A stretch of DNA of 44,886 nucleotides from Bacilli bacterium (GTDB lineage: Bacteria > Bacillota_I > Bacilli_A > ML615J-28 > CAG-313): NCBI GenBank assembly GCA_017409905.1, contig JAFQRV010000037.1:1-44886 (forward strand), written 5' to 3'. The notes under the pieces are model-generated. The model did not search any database and was not told the DNA's origin. It saw nothing but the letters and a program-made list of their open reading frames with translations. Positions within the stretch are counted from its first letter, which is position 1, and every line of letters starts with the position of its first letter. This document shows positions 22,206-30,598 of the stretch, piece after piece. Position numbers and translations under genes: made by a program.

Positions 22206-23389
22206 TATTCAGCAGTTCCTGGACAAACTAATTTAGAAATCTTTTGAGCATCTTCAACTTTAGCATCAAATTCCATCCATGCTACTACACCAATAGCATG
22301 TTGGTCAGCATATTTTTCTCTTAGAACTTCCATTTCAAGTTCTTCAGTAAACTTAGTTGCTAATCCTGATAAATCTCCATAAAAAATAGCAGTATTTCCT
22401 GCTCCAATATCTTTCATGTTATCAGTTTCATAAACTGGTTTCCCTAATAATGTATATCCGAAGTCACTTGTTATATCATCTTGTAATAAATATCTATCAT
22501 TAGCATCTTTCAATAATGAGATTGATGTTAATGTTTCTGGTGACATTAACCATACAGCATTCTTTTGGAATTTTTGTTTTACTTTTCTTTTTGTTTTGAT
22601 GATTTCATCTGCTGTAATAACATTTGCACTTTCAGCTGTAACGATTAATTTTACTCCTTTATCTAATCCTGTTACTTTTCCATCTGTACCATTTAATAAT
22701 TCGTTTTCTACGAATAATGCAATTGATTCAGACATAATGTTGATAACTTCATTTACGATATTGAAGTCACTATTATTTACTAATGATTTAGATATTTTAG
22801 CTAATGCTCCTGCTAAATATCCTGTTAATTCAATACTAGCAAATTTACCAACATTACTTTCTAATGATTTAAATTCTGTAGCATATGCCATGTTTACTTT
22901 TGCATCTGCTGTTTCTGAATAATATGGGATTTCTAATTTTCCTTTGATATTATACTTAGTTGATTTTTCTAAAATAGGACAGATATCATAAACTTGTTTA
23001 ATAATCTTTTTAGCAATAGTTACTGGAATTACTGCTCCATTATCTCCTTTTGTTAAATTAACATCTGCTCTTTCTTCTAGAACTACACCTCTGATATAAT
23101 TCTCGAATGCTTTTTCTTCTTGTAAAGCTCTTTCTTCGTTTTCTTTCATTTCATCTTCCTCCTTCTTTTCTTCTTCTTTTTGTTCTGGTGTTGGCTCTTC
23201 AGTTAACTCTCTACCTTTTGTAATGGCTGAGATTGTTTCATTGATTAAACCAATTTCACTTTCTAATTTTTTAAATAACTCATTCTCATCTTCTGTGAAT
23301 GCTCTTTCTTCTGTCTTTACTGTATTAAGTAAAGTTTCCATTTCAGTTTGCTTTTCAGCTCTTTGTTCAGTTAATGCTTTTAGATTCAT
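22205..23389 (-). CDS. Major capsid protein (HK97 fold)
   Basis: 394 residues with the two parts of an HK97-type capsid precursor: an N-terminal coiled-coil scaffolding delta domain (about 1-105, rich in Glu/Lys) and the capsid domain, with IPVTIAKKIIKQVYDICPIL, LEIPYYSETADAKVNMAYAT, FQKNAVWLMSPETLTSISLL and TLLGKPVYETDNM as familiar landmarks. The upstream protease would remove the delta domain near residues 100-110. Highest-expression structural gene by family precedent. Confidence 0.95.
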   Translation of the reverse strand: MNLKALTEQRAEKQTEMETLLNTVKTEERAFTEDENELFKKLESEIGLINETISAITKGRELTEEPTPEQKEEEKKEEDEMKENEERALQEEKAFENYIRGVVLEERADVNLTKGDNGAVIPVTIAKKIIKQVYDICPILEKSTKYNIKGKLEIPYYSETADAKVNMAYATEFKSLESNVGKFASIELTGYLAGALAKISKSLVNNSDFNIVNEVINIMSESIALFVENELLNGTDGKVTGLDKGVKLIVTAESANVITADEIIKTKRKVKQKFQKNAVWLMSPETLTSISLLKDANDRYLLQDDITSDFGYTLLGKPVYETDNMKDIGAGNTAIFYGDLSGLATKFTEELEMEVLREKYADQHAIGVVAWMEFDAKVEDAQKISKLVCPGTAE

Positions 23390-23392
23390 ATT

Positions 23393-24019
23393 CTATTTCT
23401 CCTCTCTTATCTTTCTTAATCTTTCTTCATAATCTGAATAATCTATTTTGACAACTTCCTTATCGGCATGTTGTTCAGGCTCCTCTTTAGTTTCCTGTCT
23501 TATGTCTATCGTTTGTGATTCTTCTCCACGATATTCAATAAGTTTTACTTGGTCATCTCTCATTTCGATGCTAGTTCCGATGTATGCCGGATACTTTCTA
23601 TCATCTATAATTGAGACTTCTAGAAGATCCAAATCTCTGACGATTCTTTCTTCTATTCCATCATCATTGACTTTTCTATCTTCTTTATTACATAAAAAAC
23701 CAAATGACCAACCTCTTAATTTGTTGTCTTTGGCTTTCTGTATTACTTCTGGATCCTCGACTTCTACAATGGCTCTTAATCCAATGTTGTCTTCGTATAA
23801 CTTAGCTTTTCCACTCTTGGTATCAGCTAATTCCCTATCTCTTTCGTGATTTAATAACACCAGGACATTTTCTGCTTTTTCTAAGGCTCTTTGAAATACT
23901 CCTGATCGTATTCTTTCTACGAATTGTCCTCTGGTATCACACAAGACTTTGGATGTTCTTTCTACTGCATTGACATAGCCATCTATTACGATTTTTCCAT
24001 TTCTAACTTCCACCTTCAT
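23393..24019 (-). CDS. Prohead protease (HK97 / U35 family)
   Basis: 208 residues from the ATG at 24019 (GGAGG eight bases upstream). Catalytic histidine in LVLLNHERDRELADT and serine in LRGWSFGFLC fit the U35 prohead proteases. The C-terminal third is low complexity and acidic (QTIDIRQETKEEPEQHADKE). It matures the capsid precursor. It overlaps the portal gene by 17 bases and is followed three bases later by the capsid gene. Confidence 0.92.
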   Translation of the reverse strand: MKVEVRNGKIVIDGYVNAVERTSKVLCDTRGQFVERIRSGVFQRALEKAENVLVLLNHERDRELADTKSGKAKLYEDNIGLRAIVEVEDPEVIQKAKDNKLRGWSFGFLCNKEDRKVNDDGIEERIVRDLDLLEVSIIDDRKYPAYIGTSIEMRDDQVKLIEYRGEESQTIDIRQETKEEPEQHADKEVVKIDYSDYEERLRKIREEK

Positions 24020-25238
24020 CTGTACCACCTCCTTCTCCGGTGCTATGCATGTCTACTATTGAATTTGTATTTGGGGTATAGTATTGTCCTGTTGTAGTAT
24101 CGAATACTACATTTCCAAGATTTAAAGTTATGACATCAAGTCCTTCAATGCTGTCATAGTCTTCTAGATATCTGATTTCATTTTTTGATATCCATCCTGT
24201 TTCTGATGCTATTTTGTAGGCTTCATATCTTTCTTTAATGTTTCCTCTACTTATTTCCCTGGTATCAAATTCAAAATAAAAAGACTCCTTCTCTTTTTCG
24301 AGTAGTAAGTCTTTATTCAAAGCTATTTTAATTGCTGTTAGTATTGGCATAATAGCTTCTTTCATAAATTCATCAAAGTTCTCTTTGTTATGAAATATGT
24401 GGTCTATTTCTTCCTGTAATGTTTTCTTTCTTTCATTTAATTGAAGTTCTACTGTTGTACTAGATCCTTCTTTAAAATCCATTCCTTCATTCAAGACAAT
24501 TGCATTTTCACTTTTGTTTGAATACAAATTAGACCATGCTTGTTTCAGCATTGTTATTTCTTTTTCTCCAAGTTTTCTTTGTGAAGTTATAAATCCTTTT
24601 TTTGCTCCTCCTGTTTTTACAAGTCCGAGCTCATACATCAATGTTTGATATGCATTTTCAATAGCTGTTGATACTTCTCCAATTACACTTTTTCCTGAGC
24701 CTCCATTCTTGGTGCTTCTTAGTATTGTAATAAAGTTAAATGTTTCATATGTTTTTCCATTTACCATGTATGTTATATCTTTAAAAATAGGATCAGTATT
24801 AGTGTTAATCGATACATGTGATGCTTCTACATATCTCAGACTTTTAAATTTATTTTTTTGTTTTTCTATAAATAAATATCCACCTTTATCCAACAAATAA
24901 TCTTGTACCCAAGCTTTTCTTAATTGGAATGCATCCAATGTATCTCCTGGATCTATATTTAACAATTTTATTCTTGGATCATCTTTAACTTCTTCTACTT
25001 TAGTTTTTCCTGTCTTTTCATCCTGAACTTCTCGATATAACCTTATCGGTATCATTGCTACGGTGTTGCATATTCTATCTACTGCACTGGCTACTGCTGG
25101 TAGTGACATTGCCTTATCTTTGTCAATTGTTTCTCCTCTTAGAATTGCTTTAAGTAAAACATCACTTGCTGACTCTTCTGTCTGTGGCTTTGTTGTTTCC
25201 TCTTCAGCTCTTCTTCGGAATAAATCTCTTATTCTCAT
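24003..25238 (-). CDS. Portal protein (HK97 family)
   Basis: 411 residues. Landmarks include AMSLPAVASAVDRICNTVAM, DYLLDKGGYLFIEKQKNKFK, SGKSVIGEVSTAIENAYQTL, KEAIMPILTAIKIALNKDLL and SETGWISKNEIRYLEDYDSI, in the order seen in HK97-type portals. It forms the dodecameric DNA gate. The Gly/Glu-rich C-terminus (HSTGEGGGTDEGGS) is probably disordered. Start has GGAGGTGG upstream. Confidence 0.94.
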   Translation of the reverse strand: MRIRDLFRRRAEEETTKPQTEESASDVLLKAILRGETIDKDKAMSLPAVASAVDRICNTVAMIPIRLYREVQDEKTGKTKVEEVKDDPRIKLLNIDPGDTLDAFQLRKAWVQDYLLDKGGYLFIEKQKNKFKSLRYVEASHVSINTNTDPIFKDITYMVNGKTYETFNFITILRSTKNGGSGKSVIGEVSTAIENAYQTLMYELGLVKTGGAKKGFITSQRKLGEKEITMLKQAWSNLYSNKSENAIVLNEGMDFKEGSSTTVELQLNERKKTLQEEIDHIFHNKENFDEFMKEAIMPILTAIKIALNKDLLLEKEKESFYFEFDTREISRGNIKERYEAYKIASETGWISKNEIRYLEDYDSIEGLDVITLNLGNVVFDTTTGQYYTPNTNSIVDMHSTGEGGGTDEGGS

Positions 25239-25250
25239 CTTCCACCTCCT

Positions 25251-26945
25251 TTACTCAATTATCTGTACAAAGAAGTCATCGTTATCTAGGAATACATCTT
25301 GTTGTAGAAGGTGTACTGCATTTATTAATGCTACTACCATATCTACTTTTCCCTGGCTTCTTTTTTTAGTTATGTACCTATTCATGTTAGTGTCATAGGT
25401 GCATCGTGCATTTTCGAAGTTGATTTCTAATAATTTATTCTCTTCATATCGGAACTTACGATCCAATATTTTTTCATATAATAATTTCGTTGGACTATGT
25501 AATGTATCACTATGTTGTCTTATGACTATTGTGTTATATTTCTTATCCCATTTTTGAGCTGATGATAAAGCATTGTATCGGTCATATCCTATTGCCATAA
25601 TTGTTACTTTATATTTCTCTTCTATTTGGAATACGAAATCTTCGATTATCCCATAGTCAACTGTCTTATTTCCACAGGCTATACATTTCATTGTTTTTAT
25701 AAAATCGTAGTAGTTGATTCTTTCAAACTTATTCTTTTCTTCTATTCTTCCTTCTGGAATAAATGCAAATACATCAGCAAGTATTTCGTGGTCATCTTCT
25801 GATACCATTGCTACGGCACAGTTATCATTGGTCATGGCTAAGTCTACTCCTATGTACACTTTTCTGCCTGTCCAATCTATCTTAGCTACCTTACAACTCA
25901 TAACTTCATTTACATCTATATAGCTCTCAGTTCCCATTCCCTGGTATATGATATTGCAGTGTTTTGTTAAGAAGTTTTCTCTTACTGATTCTACTGCTAT
26001 TGCCTTAGCTCTTTTCTTAACTAAATCTTCCCAGATTTCTGGTATTTCTAAAGCTACTGGATTTGATTGTTTTAGCACTGTGTCATCAGTAGTCCATTTA
26101 TTTATTGTTTCTTCATCTGGTTCATATAAAAGTGCAAATATGGTTTCATCTGGTTCTATTCCATCTAATACTCTTTTTGCATATGATACTTCATCTTCAA
26201 ACGGATTATTGATTGTAGGATACTTAGTCGAGATTATACATCCTAATTTATTCAGAATATTCAATTGTCCTGACCTCATGGATTCTATTGCATATGGATT
26301 TGGTAATGCTCCTACCTCATCTGCTAGGAATACATTTGGAAGTTTTCCATCCATACGGCTTGATGAGTAGTTCAACGGATAATATCTACTTTCTGTTAAA
26401 TTAAATTGTATGTAATCTCTTAGTATCTTAAATCTCTTACTTTCTTTATGTAGATAAATAAGTGGACTTGATTTCAATGTTTCTTCTATTGCTGTTTTAA
26501 CTTCACGAGATAACGATCCATCTGGAGCTACTGAATAAAACTTTGAATACTTTGGTTCCAATAAAAAAAGCAAGATGAATATCGTTGCTATTGTATAGGT
26601 CTTAAAGTTCTTTCTGGCTATCTCTAGAATAGCTGTTTCATATCTTCTCTTATTTGGATTGCTTCTGTAAACAACACATAGAATTGATATGTAGAATACC
26701 CATTGGTATCCACACGAGCATTGGTATATCGTTTGTCCTGCCTTTAAACCTTTTGGCATTATTAACAGCTTCAGGATTGATTCTATCTGCTTTACTTTTT
26801 TTTCATTGATTTTATATTTTGGGTTCTTATCATTTGCTATCTCCAGAAAGCTCTCACATTGTTTTATGACATACTTTGGTGCTTCTACTTTTCCGGTTAC
26901 TACATCTGATGCATATTGGTATGCCTTATTTTTCAATTGAGCCAC
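25251..26945 (-). CDS. Terminase large subunit
   Basis: 564 residues with both terminase activities. The ATPase has a degenerate Walker A ILEIARKNFKTYT (about 107-119) and Walker B NVFLADEVGALP (D208 E209); the RNase H-like nuclease begins with VYIGVDLAMTNDNCAVAM (D366). LGCIISTKYPTINNPFEDE is also family typical. It packages and cuts phage DNA. The GTG at 26945 overlaps the small-subunit stop region by 20 bases, with CAGGTGG just upstream; the exact start is less sure. Confidence 0.94.
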   Translation of the reverse strand: MAQLKNKAYQYASDVVTGKVEAPKYVIKQCESFLEIANDKNPKYKINEKKVKQIESILKLLIMPKGLKAGQTIYQCSCGYQWVFYISILCVVYRSNPNKRRYETAILEIARKNFKTYTIATIFILLFLLEPKYSKFYSVAPDGSLSREVKTAIEETLKSSPLIYLHKESKRFKILRDYIQFNLTESRYYPLNYSSSRMDGKLPNVFLADEVGALPNPYAIESMRSGQLNILNKLGCIISTKYPTINNPFEDEVSYAKRVLDGIEPDETIFALLYEPDEETINKWTTDDTVLKQSNPVALEIPEIWEDLVKKRAKAIAVESVRENFLTKHCNIIYQGMGTESYIDVNEVMSCKVAKIDWTGRKVYIGVDLAMTNDNCAVAMVSEDDHEILADVFAFIPEGRIEEKNKFERINYYDFIKTMKCIACGNKTVDYGIIEDFVFQIEEKYKVTIMAIGYDRYNALSSAQKWDKKYNTIVIRQHSDTLHSPTKLLYEKILDRKFRYEENKLLEINFENARCTYDTNMNRYITKKRSQGKVDMVVALINAVHLLQQDVFLDNDDFFVQIIE

Positions 26946-27288
26946 CTGCTATTATTTGTAGCAGTGGATCATCCTCTTCTGTAACATCATCTTTTCGTAA
27001 CGAGATGATTATCTTCATCAATGTACTTACTGTCTTATTTGCACTATCTGTAGTTCTGTTATAGTCAGATATGGCTGGATGTGAATAAACATTTTTTCTT
27101 CCTTTGACATATTCTTTAGTTACTAATGTTCCATCTTCCTTTATTGTTTTTTCTAGGTCATTTAGTATTTGTAATTGTACCTGGTATCTTTTAAAAGTAG
27201 TTAAGAAGAAAAAGTTTTGTTCTACTCCGTGCTGTTCTGCTATCCTTAAGATTTCTTGTGCCTGTTCGTTTAAGGACATTTTATTCAT
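26926..27288 (-). CDS. Terminase small subunit (P27 family)
   Basis: 120 residues matching the P27-type small terminase: LTTFKRYQVQLQILNDLEKT, IKEDGTLVTKEYVKG, KNVYSHPAISDYNRTTDSAN and KTVSTLMKII. It recognises the packaging site on phage DNA. GGAG nine bases before the ATG. It lies between the SAM synthetase and the large terminase gene. Confidence 0.9.
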   Translation of the reverse strand: MNKMSLNEQAQEILRIAEQHGVEQNFFFLTTFKRYQVQLQILNDLEKTIKEDGTLVTKEYVKGRKNVYSHPAISDYNRTTDSANKTVSTLMKIIISLRKDDVTEEDDPLLQIIAGGSIEK

Positions 27289-27300
27289 GTGTTATTACTC

Positions 27301-28083
27301 CTAAAATAATCCCCATTCAGCAAACTTTTCAAATCCACCAATTTTATTTATGTATTCTCTGGCTTCTTCTACTATTTCACTATATGGTTTTCCATCTATG
27401 ATTTCATCTCCGATTGCACAGCTAAATTGTACAGGTTTATTTAATTCTTGAGCTTTTCTGAATGCATAGATATTTACTGATACATCAGCTTTAGATAAAT
27501 CTTTTCCATGTAACCCTCCACCGGTTACACTTTGTGCCATATCAGATCCTAGCTTTCTATTTGTTGCTCCGGTATCTACATTAATTCCTCCTGTCCAATA
27601 TCCTAACGGATTTACTATTGCATTTGGATAGTCTTCATAGATATCATTTTCTTCTGTATTACTTTGACAAATTATTAATCTATCTCCATCTAATATGTAT
27701 TTACCATCAAATGGGTTCTTAGCATATATATCTTTTGCATAGCTAGATAATTTTATTTCTGCTTCTGTTAATGGTACACCTTTAAATATTCCATTATCCC
27801 CACATCTAACTTTATCTGATTGATTCTTGGCTAGATGTTCATCTTGCTTTTCAACTACTAAGTCTAGAGCTACATCTCCTGCTATTCTTTTTACTGCTTT
27901 TTCAACTTCATCAATAGTAAAAGTTTCAGATGTTTCTATTATCACATGACATACTCCATGACCTATCAACACCTCTACTGCTACTTTTGGATTACTATTT
28001 TTTTTGTAGGCTAAGTCTACTATTGCTCCTGCTATCCTATCTGCTATTTTATCTGGATGAGCTGGATTTACTTTTTCTATCAT
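27301..28083 (-). CDS. Phage S-adenosylmethionine synthetase (short MetK)
   Basis: 260 residues against about 380-400 for cellular MetK. Conserved pieces are VNPAHPDKIADRIAGAIVD (HPDK at 9-12, ATP binding), RCGDNGIFKG (93-102), DTGATNRK (170-177), VTGGGLHGKDLSKADVSVN (187-204) and VQFSCAIGDE. It would make S-adenosylmethionine from methionine and ATP. Loops and the C-terminal segment are reduced, and the serine/arginine after GKD differ from the cellular consensus, so activity needs proof. It follows the methyltransferase with a 4-base overlap (ATGA) and GAGGAGG upstream, implying that the two work together to supply methyl donor. Confidence 0.87.
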   Translation of the reverse strand: MIEKVNPAHPDKIADRIAGAIVDLAYKKNSNPKVAVEVLIGHGVCHVIIETSETFTIDEVEKAVKRIAGDVALDLVVEKQDEHLAKNQSDKVRCGDNGIFKGVPLTEAEIKLSSYAKDIYAKNPFDGKYILDGDRLIICQSNTEENDIYEDYPNAIVNPLGYWTGGINVDTGATNRKLGSDMAQSVTGGGLHGKDLSKADVSVNIYAFRKAQELNKPVQFSCAIGDEIIDGKPYSEIVEEAREYINKIGGFEKFAEWGLF

Positions 28084-29423
28084 TCTTCTTCCTCCTCTAA
28101 TTCTTTTTCTGTTACTACACCTTCGATTAATTTTATTGCTGTTTCTCCTGTTAAAGTTTCCCATCGGTCAATTATGACATCTACATATTTAGGATCTAAT
28201 TCTATTGTGTAACAATTTCTTCCTAGATGTTCACAACTTATTAATGTTGAACCTGAGCCACCGAAGAAATCAATTACATTTTCTCCCTGTCTACTGCTAT
28301 TCTTAACTAACCTAGAAATTAATTTAATTGGTTTCATGGTTGGGTGAACATCGTTCTTTTGTGGCTTATCTTCATGGATTACTGTTGTCGGAAGTTTATC
28401 AGCTAATATTTCTCCAATTAATTCTTTTAATTCATCTTTGGTATATTTATCTAAATCAGCTTTATCTTCAAACACCGTAGTTTGTGTTCTGTCATTTATA
28501 AAATAATGACCTGCTCCTTCCTTCCAGCCATATAGACAAGGCTCATGTTTCCACTGATAGTCCTGTCTTCCAAGCACCAATGCATTTTTTACCCATATTA
28601 GATTTTGTTTTACCTGACCTCCGGCATCTCTTAATGCTTTTCTAAAATTATAGCCTTCTGTATCTGCATGGAATATGTAATATGCTCCACCTTCCTTTAG
28701 CACTCTTAACATCTGTTCATAAAATGCATTTAGGAATAGGTAGAACGATTCATCATCCATATTATCATTCAATATTTTATTTCCGTTTTCTCTTTCTTTT
28801 CCGTATCCTGTTTCATTTATTGAACCATAGTTAACATTGTATGGTGGATCCGTTACACATAAATCCATTACTGCTCCATTTACTAACTTATCAATGTCTT
28901 CCTGGCTTGTACTATCTCCACACATCAATCTGTGTCTTCCTAGCTGATAGACATCTCCTGGTTTTGCTTTTGGTATTTCTGGTAATGATGCTTCTACATC
29001 ATAGTCATCTTCCTGGAACTCTATGTCTTCCTGTGTAAAATCAAAATCATTGATATCAAATCCTGCTAATGAAACATCAAAATCTAATTTGTCGAGTGCT
29101 AGGATTTCCTGTCTTAATATTTCATCATCCCATCCTGCATCTAAAGCTAATTTATTATCAGCTAATATGTAGGCTCTTTTTTGTGTTTCTGTTAAATCCT
29201 CAATAAATAAACATGGGACTTCTTCCATCCCTAATAATTGTCCTGCTAATACTCTTCCATGCCCTGCTATTATTCCATAGTCACTATCTATCAGTACCGG
29301 ATTGATGAAACCGAACTCTTTTATTGAATTGGCTATCTTCTCTACTTGCTCCTGGCTATGTGTTCTGGCATTGTTTTCGTATGGCTTCAGGACTGATATT
29401 TTTACATTCTCATATCTTCTCAT
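28080..29423 (-). CDS. ParB-like nuclease domain - DNA methyltransferase fusion
   Basis: 447 residues. N-terminal ParB/Srx-like domain (about 1-110): NVKISVLKPYENNARTHS, FINPVLIDSDYGIIAGHGR. C-terminal N4/N6-type amino-methyltransferase of the beta order: DPPYNVNYG (192-200) precedes the S-adenosylmethionine site NVIDFFGGSGST (382-393). It probably methylates phage DNA for protection or packaging control. Position between the HNH/cos area and terminase, and coupling to a phage MetK, support a DNA-modification role. The C-terminus is a poly-Glu tail. Confidence 0.9.
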   Translation of the reverse strand: MRRYENVKISVLKPYENNARTHSQEQVEKIANSIKEFGFINPVLIDSDYGIIAGHGRVLAGQLLGMEEVPCLFIEDLTETQKRAYILADNKLALDAGWDDEILRQEILALDKLDFDVSLAGFDINDFDFTQEDIEFQEDDYDVEASLPEIPKAKPGDVYQLGRHRLMCGDSTSQEDIDKLVNGAVMDLCVTDPPYNVNYGSINETGYGKERENGNKILNDNMDDESFYLFLNAFYEQMLRVLKEGGAYYIFHADTEGYNFRKALRDAGGQVKQNLIWVKNALVLGRQDYQWKHEPCLYGWKEGAGHYFINDRTQTTVFEDKADLDKYTKDELKELIGEILADKLPTTVIHEDKPQKNDVHPTMKPIKLISRLVKNSSRQGENVIDFFGGSGSTLISCEHLGRNCYTIELDPKYVDVIIDRWETLTGETAIKLIEGVVTEKELEEEEE

Positions 29424-29459
29424 CTAATCCTTCCTTTCCAAAAAACTCATGTAAAAATT

Positions 29460-29540
29460 AAAATTGTGTGAATGTAGGTGGGCTGTGGGTGGAGAAAAAA
29501 TAAAAAGAATTGCTTTGATTATGCCTGGGGGGTTCTATAT
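29460..29540. other. Candidate cos / packaging region (G-rich patch)
   Basis: A strongly G-biased stretch in otherwise AT-rich DNA (GTAGGTGGGCTGTGGGTGGA near 29474-29493 and GGGGGG at 29525-29530, i.e. CCCCCC on the gene strand) spans the end of the HNH gene and the gap before the methyltransferase. HNH/terminase phages often have their cos ends in such a C-run beside the HNH stop. Inference from position and composition only. Confidence 0.35.
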
Positions 29541-29902
29541 TTCCTGGCTACTATCTCTTGCAATTCTTCTCTGCTAATTTTATTGTCTTCTGCCATCTTA
29601 TGATGCATATTGCACAATGTGATTAGGTTTTCACTATCTAATTTTTTAGAACTATCTTCTTCTATTGGTATGATGTGATGTACTTCTAATTGATTATAGT
29701 TATATCTGTAGAATGTATCGTACTTACCTTCTAGACATATCTGGCACAGATGTTTATCTCTGTTCCTTATCTGGTTTCTTTTTTCCTTCCACTCGTATGT
29801 ATCCCTGAACTGATTGGCTGTTTTCTTAGGTTTCTTTTTATTCCTATAACAAGTTTTATTGATGTCATGGATTCTCCCACATACTGAACATGTCTTCATC
29901 AT
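29519..29902 (-). CDS. HNH endonuclease of the packaging module
   Basis: About 127 residues from the ATG at 29902 (AAAGGG upstream; GTG at 29911 is an alternative). An N-terminal zinc pair CSVCGRIHD is followed by the HNH core CQICLEGK, NQLEVHHIIPIEED and LITLCNMHHKMAED. In HK97-type phages this protein acts with the terminase in cutting DNA at packaging. First gene of the late operon, behind a terminator and a promoter with direct repeats. Confidence 0.88.
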   Translation of the reverse strand: MMKTCSVCGRIHDINKTCYRNKKKPKKTANQFRDTYEWKEKRNQIRNRDKHLCQICLEGKYDTFYRYNYNQLEVHHIIPIEEDSSKKLDSENLITLCNMHHKMAEDNKISREELQEIVARKYRTPQA

Positions 29903-29925
29903 CTTATCCACACCCTTTGTTGCAT

Positions 29926-29954
29926 AAAAAAAGAATTACCCTTCTGGATAATCC
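29926..29954 (-). terminator. Terminator/attenuator between late promoter and HNH gene
   Basis: On the minus strand GGATTATCC-AGAA-GGGTAATTC (9 bp with two G-T pairs) followed by seven T. It lies about 15 bases downstream of the TATAAT at 29967-29972 and just before the HNH ribosome binding site. It either ends the upstream cargo transcript or acts as a leader terminator that must be overcome for late expression. Confidence 0.65.
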
Positions 29955-29966
29955 TCTTATGATATC

Positions 29967-29999
29967 ATTATAGCACTAAGTGTACTGACATATACTGAC
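29967..29999 (-). promoter_or_regulatory. Putative late promoter with direct repeats
   Basis: Extended -10 TGC-TATAAT on the minus strand (29967-29975). Upstream, GTCAGTA occurs twice exactly 10 bases apart (29983-29989, 29993-29999), on the same helix face, at the -20 to -40 position where a -35 box is missing. This looks like an activator-dependent promoter, perhaps for the ArpU-like regulator at 33048. Confidence 0.55.
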
Positions 30000-30035
30000 A
30001 AGTTTATGATCTAATTGATAAATTGTAATTTGAAA

Positions 30036-30500
30036 TTAGTTGCATTTGAAACTTCCATCTTCGCCCATTGGGATAATAGACTCTATTATTTCTTTTCTTG
30101 TTTTAGATTTTATATCTTTTATCGACATACCTGTTATTTCTTTAAATTCATTTTCTGTTAATAAATCTAAATTATATATTTCTGTTGTCATATAAGTATT
30201 GTCATCTTTCCAAAACTTACTTGTTGCACCTTTATACTTATCATTAGATTTTTGAATCAATTCTTTGTATGCATCAATATTGATATTGTCAGTCAATTTA
30301 TTTGTATTGACTATTGAATATCTATATACTTCCCCATCCTTAAAATCATAATAAATTTCCATTTTATTTTCTTTTGTTGCATCTTCCATTACACAATATA
30401 TTGATCTTTCATTTTTTGGCAACAAAAATATTATGCCTGCTAAAATAACTACTAATCCTAAAACTAAAACAACACTATTAACCCATTTTTTGTTTTTCAT
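30036..30500 (-). CDS. Membrane-anchored extracytoplasmic protein, unknown
   Basis: 154 residues from the ATG at 30500 (AGGTGG five bases upstream). A basic start MKNKKWVNS leads to one hydrophobic segment VVLVLGLVVILAGIIFLLP (about 9-28), which acts as signal anchor; no lipobox cysteine is seen. The outer domain has MEIYYDFKDGEVYRYSIVNT and a C-terminal helix ENEFKEITGMSIKDIKSKTR, a pattern like small secreted proteins of Bacilli (DUF1307-like), with no known role. It has its own extended -10 promoter and lies downstream of the ABC-F terminator. Cargo gene expressed from the lysogen by inference. Confidence 0.65.
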   Translation of the reverse strand: MKNKKWVNSVVLVLGLVVILAGIIFLLPKNERSIYCVMEDATKENKMEIYYDFKDGEVYRYSIVNTNKLTDNINIDAYKELIQKSNDKYKGATSKFWKDDNTYMTTEIYNLDLLTENEFKEITGMSIKDIKSKTRKEIIESIIPMGEDGSFKCN

Positions 30501-30525
30501 TAAAACCACCTACCTTTCTATAATC

Positions 30526-30534
30526 ATTATAACA
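30526..30534 (-). promoter_or_regulatory. Extended -10 promoter of the membrane-protein cargo gene
   Basis: TGT-TATAAT on the minus strand, 25 bases before the ATG. Directly upstream is the ABC-F terminator, so terminator and promoter form one compact boundary. Confidence 0.65.
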
Positions 30535-30564
30535 TAAAAAAGCAAATCTTATTATAGATCTGCT
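30535..30564 (-). terminator. Terminator of the ABC-F gene
   Basis: On the minus strand AGCAGATCT-ATAATA-AGATTTGCT (9 bp, one G-T) followed by six T. The 3' arm and T-run (AGATTTGCTTTTTTATG) are nearly identical to the terminator of the 143-residue gene at 32217-32246. Confidence 0.85.
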
Positions 30565-30598
30565 TAATAAATTGTAATTTGTAGTTATGATCACATAT

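Noticed and set aside
27301-28083. MetK-like gene as a host housekeeping gene captured by the window
   Set aside because: It is embedded between phage methyltransferase and terminase with overlapping reading frames and is far shorter than cellular MetK.
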